From DASSFZ01 sp035283185 (GTDB lineage Bacteria > Chloroflexota > Anaerolineae > Fen-1058): DNA of 5,236 nt. Position 1 is the first letter of the stretch; each line of letters starts with the position of its first letter. The position numbers and the translations under genes are program-made. Below the pieces are notes generated by a model, which saw nothing but the letters and a program-made list of their open reading frames with translations, did not search any database and had not been told where the DNA came from. Of this stretch, positions 1 to 5,193 are shown piece after piece. Location: positions 1-5,236 of the forward strand of contig DATEUJ010000015.1 in the NCBI GenBank assembly GCA_035283185.1, read 5' to 3'.

Positions 1-62
1 TCAGGATACGCTTGCGTAAGCGCTTGCTTTATGGCACGATACACCCGGCGGCTGTCACTCAT
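1..62 (-). CDS. Transposase-like protein, N-terminal fragment (runs off left edge)
   Basis: The minus strand has an ATG at 62-60 followed by about 20 open codons to the window edge; the peptide starts MSDSRRVYRAIKQALTQAYP. A clear Shine-Dalgarno (AGGAG, plus-strand CTCCT at 70-74) sits 7 nt before the start, and a good promoter lies just upstream (95-123). The xYxAIKQAL-x-xYP pattern resembles, from memory, the N-terminus of an IS4-like transposase group common in Chloroflexota and cyanobacteria, in which an 'EPxGNxARHL' segment would follow. Only the first 20 residues are visible, so no catalytic residue can be checked. It is divergent from the kinase operon, starting about 100 bp from the kinase start. 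Gene start: confident; transposase identity: moderate inference. Confidence 0.5.
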   Translation of the reverse strand, partial: MSDSRRVYRAIKQALTQAYP

Positions 63-69
63 GGCGATG

Positions 70-74
70 CTCCT
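70..74 (-). promoter_or_regulatory. Ribosome binding site of the left transposase-like gene
   Basis: AGGAG on the minus strand, 7 nt upstream of the ATG at 62-60. It fixes this start and is one of the few canonical Shine-Dalgarno sequences in the window. Confidence 0.65.
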
Positions 75-94
75 GTTCTTGTGGTGAGAACCTG

Positions 95-123
95 AGCATA
101 CCAGAGTGTCAGCCGTCACTCAA
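95..123 (-). promoter_or_regulatory. Sigma70-like extended -10 promoter for the left transposase-like gene
   Basis: Read on the minus strand: TTGAGT (-35, 118-123), a 17-bp spacer, then TATGCT (-10, 95-100), with TGG directly before the -10 forming an extended -10 (TGn). Each hexamer matches 4 of 6 consensus bases and the spacing is ideal. The predicted start of transcription, near 88, would give a leader of about 25 nt including AGGAG. The promoter lies in the presumed IS end and points away from the kinase. Confidence 0.5.
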
Positions 124-132
124 AAAGTGTCC
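103..132. mobile_element. Probable terminal sequence of the left insertion element
   Basis: This stretch between the transposase promoter and the kinase gene contains AGTGTC at 105-110 and again at 126-131, with the inverted CACT at 117-120 between them. Such compact direct and inverted motifs are typical of transposase-binding IS ends. If the end is at about 132, its outermost bases on the minus strand would be GGACACTTTTTGAGTGAC. The other end of the element is outside the window, so the inverted repeat cannot be matched and the boundary is a guess. Confidence 0.35.
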
Positions 133-136
133 GGTA

Positions 137-3100
137 GTGAAACTCCTTACTCTAACTCCTATGCGCTTCCAGTGGACGATCCGCCGCCGTTTGCTCTCGC
201 TGGTCTTCAGCGTCGCTTTGCCGCTGATGATCCTGGTCGTCTTCAACGCCGTCGCCGAGATCCTGGCCGTGGCGGGCGAGCCGTCCGACGTCGCCACTGC
301 CAAGATCACAAACGTCATCACCCGCAACGTGCTGCTGTCGATCGCCGTGGTGATCGTCGCACTCCTGACGGCGCGCCTGATCATGAGGCGCATCGAGCCG
401 CCGCTCCAGGCGCTGATCGGCGCGGCGCGGGCCGTCTCCGCCGGGAACGACGACGTGGTCGTGGCGCCGGCGCCCGATCTCGACCTGGCAGCCCTGGCGC
501 TGGCCTTCAACCAGATGGTAGCGAGTCGCAAGGAGGCGACGGCGCAGATCGAGCAGGCCGCCGCGCGCTATCGCGAGCTGTTCGAGAACAGCCGCGACGC
601 ACTGTTCGTAATCGATTTGGACGGGCGCACCGTCGACGCGAACGCCGCCGCGGTACGCCTCACCGGATACACGTTGGACGACATGCAGGTCATCAAGCCG
701 CTCGATCTCGTGCCGATCGACGTGCGCGAATCGCCGGCGCAGCGTCTGCGCCGCTACCAGGAAGCGCCGAGCCTGCGCGAAGTGATCCTGATCACGCGCG
801 ACGGCGCCCGGACGCCGGTCGAGGTCGCCGTCACGCCGATCACCTATCGCGGACGGGTCGCGCTGCTGGGCGCGGCGCGCGACATCTCCGAGCGCCGCCG
901 CGCCGAAGAAGGGCTGGTGCGCCTCAGCCAGCGCATCCTGACGCTCAACGAGGCCGGCCTGCGCATGCAGGAGACGTTTGATGCGAAGGCGATCCTCGAC
1001 ATCGTGGGCGACGAGCTGCGCCGCCAGCGCTTCGACTGCCTGCTGGCCGACCTGGTCGACCCCGCTGGGCGCCCCGCTGTGCGGGGGGCAAGCACGGGCG
1101 CAGGCAGCAACGCCCGCACGGCCCAGGTTCGATACGTGTCGAATCCCGAGTGGGAAGCTGCATTCCACGAGACCATCGGCATGCGCCTGATAGGGTACAC
1201 ATTTTCGATCAGCGGGCAGGTCGAGCGCCGCGCTATCGAGCAGCAGCAGACGGTCATGATCGAGGACGCGCACAAGATTCTGGAATCCGGCATCCCGCGC
1301 GAGCGGCGGGCGGACGCGCTGGACATGTTCACGAGCCTGCGACTGACGCGGGCCGTCTTCGCGCCCCTGGTCGTGGATCGGCAGGTGAAGGCGGTCCTGC
1401 TCGTCGCCGGTCACGATTTGCAGGAAGTCGACACGCCTGCGATCGCCGCTTTCGCGCGGCAGGTGGCGGTGACGCTGGAGAATGCACAGCTCTATGCCGA
1501 AGCCACGCAGAAGACGGAAGAAGTGGAGGCGCTCAACGAGATCGCCGACATCGTGAGCCGCTCGCTCGACCTGCCGGCGGTGCTGGATGCGGCTTTGACG
1601 ACACTGCGGCGCGTCGTCGACTACGACAGCGCGGCGATCTACCTCGACGACGGGTGGCAGTTAACGGTCGCCGCCGCGCGAGGCTATCCCGACGAGATGA
1701 TCGCAGCGCCTCATACGCTGCCGCTCAGCGACCGCCACTACGTGCGTCTCAGCGAGACACGCGAGCCGTCGATCGTGCCCGACCCCGCTGAGCGCCCCGC
1801 TGTGCGGGGGGCAAGCACGGGCGTCCCTTCCGCTGCGCTTCAGGGATCTGCGTCAAGCAGCGTGAGCGCGGGCGAGCATCTCGCGGCGGCTCCCGGCCGG
1901 GCGCAGAGTTGGATGGGCGTGCCGCTTCTGGCGCAAGACAATCTGATCGGATTCATCTCCATCGAAAAGCGGCAGGCCGGCACCTTCGACGCCGCGCACG
2001 CCGGCCGCGCGCAAGCCTTCGCGCAAATCGCCGCTACGGCGATCGAGAAGGCGCGGCTGTTCGATCGCGAGCGGCGCGCGCTGGGCGAGCTGTCCGCGCT
2101 GGCGGGCATTACCGAAGCCGGCCTGTCCGTCCTGCGGCTAGACGACATGCTGCACGAGCTGATCCGGCGCGTGGTGGCCAGCACGGGAGCGGCGGCGGGC
2201 ATGATCCTACTGCTCGAAGGCAATCGCCTGGTCGCGCGCGCCGCCGTCGGACTTGATCCGGAGGTCGTCGGCCATGTCGAGACGGTCGGGCACGGATTTG
2301 CCGGGCGTATCGCCGCCACCGGCCGCTCGCTCATCATCGCCGACGCGCAGATCGACTCGCTCGTCGCCAACCCGTTCATCCGCGAGGCGGGCATCCAGAC
2401 GATGCTGGGTGTGCCGCTCAAAGCCTCCGTGTCCGGCGACGCTTCGGGCGCGCCGCGCGTGCTCGGCGTCGCGCACATCGACTTCAAAAGCGTGCGCGCC
2501 CTCGAGGCTACGGAGATCGCGCGCTTCGAGGTCATGGCCGATCGCGCGGCGCGCGCCATCGAGAACGCGCAGCTCGTCGAGCGCATCAGCGCCCATGCCG
2601 AAGAGCTGGAACGGCGCGTGGCCGAGCGCACGCGCGAGCTGGAGCTGGCGCTCGCCAAGGTGCGGGAAGCCGACCGGATGAAATCGCAGTTGCTCTCGAC
2701 GGTCTCGCACGAGCTGCGCACGCCGCTGGCCTCGATCAAAGGCTACGTCACCACGCTGATCGACTACCGCGATCGGCTAGGGAACGCTCTACAGGAGGAG
2801 TTCCTGCACATCGTCGACGAGGAGTCCGACCGCCTGCGCGAGCTGGTGGAGAACCTGCTGGACATGTCGCGCATCGAAGCCGGCGTGCTGCGCATTCACC
2901 CCGAGTTGACGCGCCTGACGCCGGTCGTCGAACGGGCGCTGGCCGCGCTGCAGCCCAAGCTGGCCGGGCGCGAAGTGAGCATCGATGCGCTCGACGACTT
3001 GCCCGACGTGATGATCGATTCGACGCGCATTCAGCAGGTGCTATCCAACCTGCTCGACAACGCGGCCAAGTACTCGCTGCCGGGGACGCCCATCCATATC

Positions 3101-3430
3101 TCGGTCAGCTCCGACACGACGCGCGTCACGGTCGGCGTGCACGATCGGGGGGTGGGCATTCCGCCCGAGCACGCCGAGCAGATCTTCGATCGCTTCTATC
3201 GCATCGAGAACGCGGGCATCCGCAGCGCCGGCGGCATCGGACTGGGATTGGCGATCAGCCGCGGCCTGATCGAGGCGCACGGCGGCCGGATGTGGGTGGA
3301 CAGCCTGGCCGGAAGGGGAAGCACGTTTTACTTCTCAATTCCGGTCGTCCGCGAGCGAGATGCGCCCACGGAGGTGTCAGGTGTTAAAGTATTGGCTCAG
3401 GGCGACGCGCCGGGAAGCGATACGCCATAA
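137..3430 (+). CDS. Membrane-bound PAS/triple-GAF sensor histidine kinase
   Basis: Sensor kinase that autophosphorylates on histidine and donates phosphate to a response regulator. Residues are numbered from GTG 137; the alternative ATG 161 (residue 9, starting MRFQWTIRRR) is at least as likely, as neither has a Shine-Dalgarno. Order: TM1 ~19-40, short outer loop ~41-63, TM2 ~64-82, HAMP-like ~83-133, PAS/PAC ~143-255 (ELFENSRDALFVID), GAF1 ~265-450, GAF2 ~463-640, GAF3 ~648-815, coiled coil ~816-848, then HisKA with H858 in SHELRTPL. The ATPase domain has all boxes: N (N971, N975), G1 (D1003, G1005, G1007), F (F1017, F1020) and G2 (GGIGLGL, 1032-1038). No receiver or Hpt domain is fused. It is probably first in an operon with both downstream regulators. 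Oddities: in-frame palindromic insertions in GAF1 and GAF2, and a non-conserved tail after ~1072. Signal unknown. Confidence 0.93.
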   Translation: MKLLTLTPMRFQWTIRRRLLSLVFSVALPLMILVVFNAVAEILAVAGEPSDVATAKITNVITRNVLLSIAVVIVALLTARLIMRRIEPPLQALIGAARAVSAGNDDVVVAPAPDLDLAALALAFNQMVASRKEATAQIEQAAARYRELFENSRDALFVIDLDGRTVDANAAAVRLTGYTLDDMQVIKPLDLVPIDVRESPAQRLRRYQEAPSLREVILITRDGARTPVEVAVTPITYRGRVALLGAARDISERRRAEEGLVRLSQRILTLNEAGLRMQETFDAKAILDIVGDELRRQRFDCLLADLVDPAGRPAVRGASTGAGSNARTAQVRYVSNPEWEAAFHETIGMRLIGYTFSISGQVERRAIEQQQTVMIEDAHKILESGIPRERRADALDMFTSLRLTRAVFAPLVVDRQVKAVLLVAGHDLQEVDTPAIAAFARQVAVTLENAQLYAEATQKTEEVEALNEIADIVSRSLDLPAVLDAALTTLRRVVDYDSAAIYLDDGWQLTVAAARGYPDEMIAAPHTLPLSDRHYVRLSETREPSIVPDPAERPAVRGASTGVPSAALQGSASSSVSAGEHLAAAPGRAQSWMGVPLLAQDNLIGFISIEKRQAGTFDAAHAGRAQAFAQIAATAIEKARLFDRERRALGELSALAGITEAGLSVLRLDDMLHELIRRVVASTGAAAGMILLLEGNRLVARAAVGLDPEVVGHVETVGHGFAGRIAATGRSLIIADAQIDSLVANPFIREAGIQTMLGVPLKASVSGDASGAPRVLGVAHIDFKSVRALEATEIARFEVMADRAARAIENAQLVERISAHAEELERRVAERTRELELALAKVREADRMKSQLLSTVSHELRTPLASIKGYVTTLIDYRDRLGNALQEEFLHIVDEESDRLRELVENLLDMSRIEAGVLRIHPELTRLTPVVERALAALQPKLAGREVSIDALDDLPDVMIDSTRIQQVLSNLLDNAAKYSLPGTPIHISVSSDTTRVTVGVHDRGVGIPPEHAEQIFDRFYRIENAGIRSAGGIGLGLAISRGLIEAHGGRMWVDSLAGRGSTFYFSIPVVRERDAPTEVSGVKVLAQGDAPGSDTP
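1058..1100. repeat. Protein-embedded palindromic element, copy 1 (in GAF1)
   Basis: A 43-bp element identical at 42 of 43 positions to 1781-1823 (G at 1068 versus A at 1791). Its core is a hairpin: CCCCGC (1072-1077), loop TGT, GCGGGG (1081-1086). It is read in frame as DPAGRPAVRGASTG, residues 308-321 of the kinase, between the first predicted strands of GAF1 (after CLLADLV). Flanking sequence is not similar to that of copy 2, so this is not a remnant of GAF duplication. Confidence 0.8.
1781..1823. repeat. Protein-embedded palindromic element, copy 2 (in GAF2)
   Basis: Second copy of the 43-bp element, starting 723 bp (241 codons) after copy 1 and in the same reading frame, giving DPAERPAVRGASTG (residues 549-562). 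It carries the same CCCCGC-TGT-GCGGGG hairpin. It sits in the GAF2 loop between the 'SIVPD' strand and the 'SWMGVPL' strand, where related GAF domains usually have some 15-20 residues but this one has about 41. Confidence 0.8.
1824..1846. repeat. Small inverted repeat directly abutting palindromic element copy 2
   Basis: TCCCT (1824-1828) and AGGGA (1842-1846) enclose a 13-nt interior, GC-rich and weakly self-complementary. It follows copy 2 without a gap and is absent after copy 1. In the protein it contributes VPSAALQG to the oversized GAF2 loop, so copy 2 looks like a composite of two short repeats. Confidence 0.4.
3370..3375 (+). promoter_or_regulatory. Strong Shine-Dalgarno-like GGAGGT inside the kinase 3' end
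   Basis: GGAGGT lies 5 nt before a GTG (3381) that opens a 21-codon frame ending at 3446, just before the receiver gene start at 3450. It is much stronger than anything directly upstream of that ATG. It could serve a tiny leader-like ORF, or be the receiver gene's former ribosome binding site, displaced by sequence added between. It could also be chance. Confidence 0.3.
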
Positions 3431-3439
3431 GCGATACGC
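3416..3439. repeat. Short direct repeat at the kinase stop codon
   Basis: AGCGATACGC occurs at 3416-3425 and 3430-3439, a 14-bp period with CATA between. The kinase TAA (3428-3430) falls between and at the edge of the copies. It may reflect slippage or a small insertion that changed the kinase C-terminus, whose last ~25 residues do not belong to the ATPase fold. Confidence 0.45.
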
Positions 3440-3449
3440 GAGTTGAAGC

Positions 3450-3878
3450 ATGTCGCACACGATCCTGATCGTCGAAGACAATACGAACATTCGCCGGTTC
3501 CTTCGCACGACGCTCGAGATCGAAGGCTATCGCGCGCTGGAAGCGTCGACCGTGCAGGAAAGCCTGGAGCGCATCGACCAGGAACAGCCCGATCTGGTGC
3601 TGCTCGACCTGGCGCTGCCGGACGGCAGCGGCTGGGACTTCATCGCGGCGGCGCGCTCGCACGCGGGCGCGGAGACGCGCCGCCTGCCCATCGTCGTGCT
3701 GACGGCGTCGGCCGACCACGGCATGTCCGAGCGCGTGCTGGCGGCCGGCGCGGCCGCTTTCTTGACGAAGCCCATTTCTGCCGCGGAGCTGATGGCGAAC
3801 GTCCGCCGCGTGCTCGAGGCGCGGCAGGGACCCCCTCTGGCTCCCCCCGCAAGCGGGGGGAGAGGAGCGCATAAATGA
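3450..3878 (+). CDS. Single-domain response regulator (CheY-like receiver)
   Basis: A 142-residue stand-alone receiver. It shows the acidic pair E9-D10, the phosphoacceptor D53 in LVLLDLALPDGSG, T85 in VVLTAS and K107 in FLTKPIS. The receiver fold is complete by about residue 126 and no output domain follows, so it acts through a protein partner, as a phosphate sink, or as a relay step. The last ~16 residues (GPPLAPPASGGRGAHK) are low-complexity and encoded by a palindromic repeat (3829-3867) rather than by receiver sequence. ATG 3450 fits the receiver N-terminus (SHTILIVEDN), although only a weak GAG-type ribosome site precedes it. It starts 19 bp after the kinase stop and overlaps the next gene by 4 bp (ATGA), indicating one operon. 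Its cognate kinase is presumably the upstream one. Confidence 0.93.
   Translation: MSHTILIVEDNTNIRRFLRTTLEIEGYRALEASTVQESLERIDQEQPDLVLLDLALPDGSGWDFIAAARSHAGAETRRLPIVVLTASADHGMSERVLAAGAAAFLTKPISAAELMANVRRVLEARQGPPLAPPASGGRGAHK
3829..3867. repeat. GC-rich palindromic element forming the 3' end of the receiver gene
   Basis: This contains a perfect 10-bp stem, CTCCCCCCGC (3841-3850), an AA loop, and GCGGGGGGAG (3853-3862), flanked by GACCCC on the left and AGGAG on the right. The organisation (GACCCC, GGC, C-run hairpin, G-run) parallels the two 43-bp elements in the kinase, but the sequence is not close enough to call it the same family with certainty. It is translated as the low-complexity tail of the receiver. 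Inside an operon and without a following T-run it is not a convincing terminator. Confidence 0.65.
3863..3867 (+). promoter_or_regulatory. Ribosome binding site of the OmpR-type regulator
   Basis: AGGAG, 7 nt before ATG 3875, immediately abuts the 3' arm of the 10-bp hairpin (3841-3862), so it is effectively supplied by the repeat element. Stem formation could stack next to the site, and a ribosome finishing the upstream gene would melt it, favouring translational coupling. Confidence 0.65.
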
Positions 3879-4570
3879 CCGTGCGCCCGGAGATCCTCGT
3901 CGTCGACGACGAGCCGCGCATCCGGCGTTTTCTGCACACGAACCTGGAATTGGCGGGCTTCGCCGCCATCGAGGCGGAAGATGGGCTGACCGCGCTGCGC
4001 CTGTTCGAGCAGCACGCACTTCAGCTCGTCGTGCTGGACATCGGCCTGCGGGGGGAAATGGACGGCTTTCAGGTGCTCGAGCGCATTCGCCAGATCAGCG
4101 ACACGCCGGTCATCATGCTCACCGCGCGCACCGCCGAGGACGACAAGGTGCGCGCGTTCGAGCTGGGCGCGGACGATTATTTGACCAAGCCGTTCGGCAG
4201 CCGCGAGCTGAGCGCGCGGGTGAAGGCGGTGATGCGGCGCTCGTCGCGCCGGGGCGAGGAGCCGGCGTCGATGATCCGCGTCGGCGATCTGCACATCGAT
4301 CTCGCCTCGCGCCAGGTGAGCATCGGCGAGCGGCCGGTGAAGCTGTCGCGCACCGAGTTCAACCTGCTCGTCGAGCTGGCGCGCTACCCAAACCGCGTCC
4401 TCACGCACGGCCAGTTGCTTTCGCAAGTCTGGGGCAGCGAATACCGGGAGGACGTGGAAATCCTGCGCGCGACGATCTGGCGGCTGCGCCAGCGCATCGA
4501 GCCGGACGCGCGCACCCCGCAGTACATCCTCAGCGAGCCGGGCGTGGGGTACTTGCTGGTGGGGGACTGA
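3875..4570 (+). CDS. OmpR/PhoB-family response regulator, winged-helix DNA-binding
   Basis: Transcriptional regulator of 231 residues, the usual size for the family. The N-terminal receiver (~5-120) has D11-D12, phosphoacceptor D55 in LVVLDIGL, T83 in IMLTARTAEDD and K105 in DDYLTKPFGS. A short linker (~121-133) leads to the C-terminal winged helix (~134-228): KLSRTEFNLLVELA, then VLTHGQLLSQVWG, then ILRATIWRLRQRIEP as recognition-helix region, and the wing YILSEPGVGYLL. Phosphorylation is expected to promote dimerisation and binding to direct-repeat operators. It is similar in layout to KdpE/PhoP-type regulators, but no kdp or other target genes are nearby, so no symbol is given. The start overlaps the preceding stop (ATGA) and has AGGAG at good spacing. 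It is the probable output of the upstream kinase. Confidence 0.95.
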   Translation: MTVRPEILVVDDEPRIRRFLHTNLELAGFAAIEAEDGLTALRLFEQHALQLVVLDIGLRGEMDGFQVLERIRQISDTPVIMLTARTAEDDKVRAFELGADDYLTKPFGSRELSARVKAVMRRSSRRGEEPASMIRVGDLHIDLASRQVSIGERPVKLSRTEFNLLVELARYPNRVLTHGQLLSQVWGSEYREDVEILRATIWRLRQRIEPDARTPQYILSEPGVGYLLVGD

Positions 4571-4593
4571 TCCCCGGATCTCCCGTTCCCCTC

Positions 4594-4665
4594 GACCGGG
4601 TCATCTTCAAGCCACTGCGCGCCGAAGTGCTGCGCGAGGCGATCCGGCGCACGCCGCTGCCGTAA
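4594..4665 (+). pseudogene. Remnant: C-terminal end of a receiver domain
   Basis: In the frame ending at TAA 4663-4665 the translation reads DRVIFKPLRAEVLREAIRRTP. This fits the last strand, the conserved Lys-Pro (K at 4609-4611) and the final helix of a receiver domain. No start, phosphoacceptor or other receiver parts exist upstream in this frame, which there overlaps the end of the preceding regulator out of frame. It is best explained as the tail of a third, deleted response regulator or hybrid protein. The match is to a short motif by eye only. Confidence 0.45.
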
Positions 4666-4683
4666 AACAAGAGTCGAAACAAT

Positions 4684-4709
4684 AAGCCCCCGGGCAAGTC
4701 GGGGGCTTT
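4684..4709. terminator. Rho-independent terminator, probably bidirectional
   Basis: The stem AAGCCCCCG (4684-4692) pairs with CGGGGGCTT (4700-4708) across a 7-nt loop, 9 bp in all, followed by T at 4709 on the plus strand. On the minus strand it lies about 14 nt after the stop at 4723 and is followed by a T-rich tract (TTATTGTTT). It lies between two convergent units, the signalling operon and the minus-strand repeat gene, and can end both. Confidence 0.8.
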
Positions 4710-4722
4710 GTCATAGGGACAG

Positions 4723-5142
4723 TTAACGCTGTGGTTGCTGACCCGTCGGCATCGAAACTCCTACACTATCGCCTTCATGTGCAGTTGTATGCAACTGGCA
4801 ATAAGTATTCGTGCTAACACTTGGCATAGGTGTAGGTGTACTATGCGCCAAGTCAAACTGGATGCTCACATCATCTGGGCAGAAGGGCAGATCATCTGGA
4901 TCACTCACCTTTGTTTCCGGAGAGGTCTCATCTGCCTGTGATGGGGTGACTAGCAGAGGCATCTTTGAAACGCCGGAGTCATCCCCTTCATATACGGTGG
5001 TACGCAACTGGCATCGGGTGCCCGTACTAGGGTTCGGTACAGGTGTACTTACCGCTGGCCCAGGCTGGATGCCCACATCATCTGGGCAAAAAGGTGGCTC
5101 ATTGGGAATTGCCGTGACGCCCGCCAGATGTGGGGGCCTCAA
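4723..5142 (-). CDS. Hypothetical tandem-repeat protein, possibly 5'-truncated
   Basis: I do not recognise the family. The 139-residue frame contains two homologous units about 70 residues apart: PPFCPDDVGIQ (16-26) with CQLRTTVYEGDDSGVSKMP (44-62), and LPFCPDDVSIQ (85-95) with CQLHTTAHEGDSVGVSMP (115-132). Each unit has two cysteines, joined by a Ser/Thr/Pro-rich stretch, a composition common in exported proteins with disulfides. Many differences between the units are synonymous (TTT/TTC, GAAGGG/GAAGGC, ACC/ACA), which supports real coding. The only visible start is TTG 5142, with no Shine-Dalgarno. The frame stays open from there to the right edge, underneath the divergent gene at 5194, so the original N-terminus (and any signal peptide) may have been lost. 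Base composition is less GC-rich than the operon, suggesting a separate origin. A terminator follows the stop. Confidence 0.5.
   Translation of the reverse strand: MRPPHLAGVTAIPNEPPFCPDDVGIQPGPAVSTPVPNPSTGTRCQLRTTVYEGDDSGVSKMPLLVTPSQADETSPETKVSDPDDLPFCPDDVSIQFDLAHSTPTPMPSVSTNTYCQLHTTAHEGDSVGVSMPTGQQPQR
4747..5103. repeat. Two diverged tandem units of ~207-213 bp
   Basis: Unit A begins near 4747 and unit B near 4959. The best-conserved block is 4858-4881 versus 5065-5088 (23 of 24 bases identical). Other matches include GCAACTGGCA near 4791 and 5004, and AGGTGTACT near 4833 and 5041. Spacing varies between ~207 and ~213 bp in multiples compatible with the reading frame, as expected for a duplicated protein module. 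Confidence 0.75.
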
Positions 5143-5148
5143 GTGCGG

Positions 5149-5154
5149 TAGAAT
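5149..5154 (+). promoter_or_regulatory. Possible -10 element for the right-edge gene
   Basis: TAGAAT matches TATAAT in five of six positions and lies 40 nt upstream of ATG 5194, leaving a leader of about 30 nt that contains GGAAAGG. No convincing -35 hexamer is present at 16-18 bp upstream, so this is tentative. Confidence 0.3.
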
Positions 5155-5178
5155 GGCCGGTATCCTCTTGGTCCGGCT

Positions 5179-5185
5179 GGAAAGG
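5179..5185 (+). promoter_or_regulatory. Ribosome binding site of the right-edge gene
   Basis: GGAAAGG lies 8 nt upstream of ATG 5194, a good match in sequence and spacing, and supports this as a true start. Confidence 0.5.
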
Positions 5186-5193
5186 TCAAGGTC

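Noticed and set aside
106..981. Plus-strand 291-codon open frame overlapping the kinase start
   Set aside because: Arg/Ala/Gly-rich translation without domains, out of frame with a clear kinase; a GC-rich shadow frame.
152..1414. Long 420-codon minus-strand open frame opposite the kinase
   Set aside because: Antisense shadow of GC-rich codons; the plus-strand frame carries TM, PAS and GAF signatures here.
1058..1823. CRISPR-like direct repeats
   Set aside because: Only two copies 723 bp apart in a coding sequence, with no regular spacers.
3841..3862. Intrinsic terminator inside the operon
   Set aside because: Strong stem, but followed by purines (AGAGGAG) with no T-run, and it lies within translated sequence before a coupled gene.
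3527..4426. Minus-strand 299-codon frame across both response regulators
   Set aside because: Antisense of two receiver genes with intact motifs; low-complexity His/Arg/Ala-rich translation.
4735..4941. Plus-strand 68-codon frame in the repeat region
   Set aside because: Opposite the repeat protein; it does not span both units, whereas the minus frame preserves motifs in both with synonymous changes.
4723..5142. CRISPR or ncRNA interpretation of the tandem repeat region
   Set aside because: Two diverged ~210-bp units with codon-phase differences fit a duplicated protein module better.
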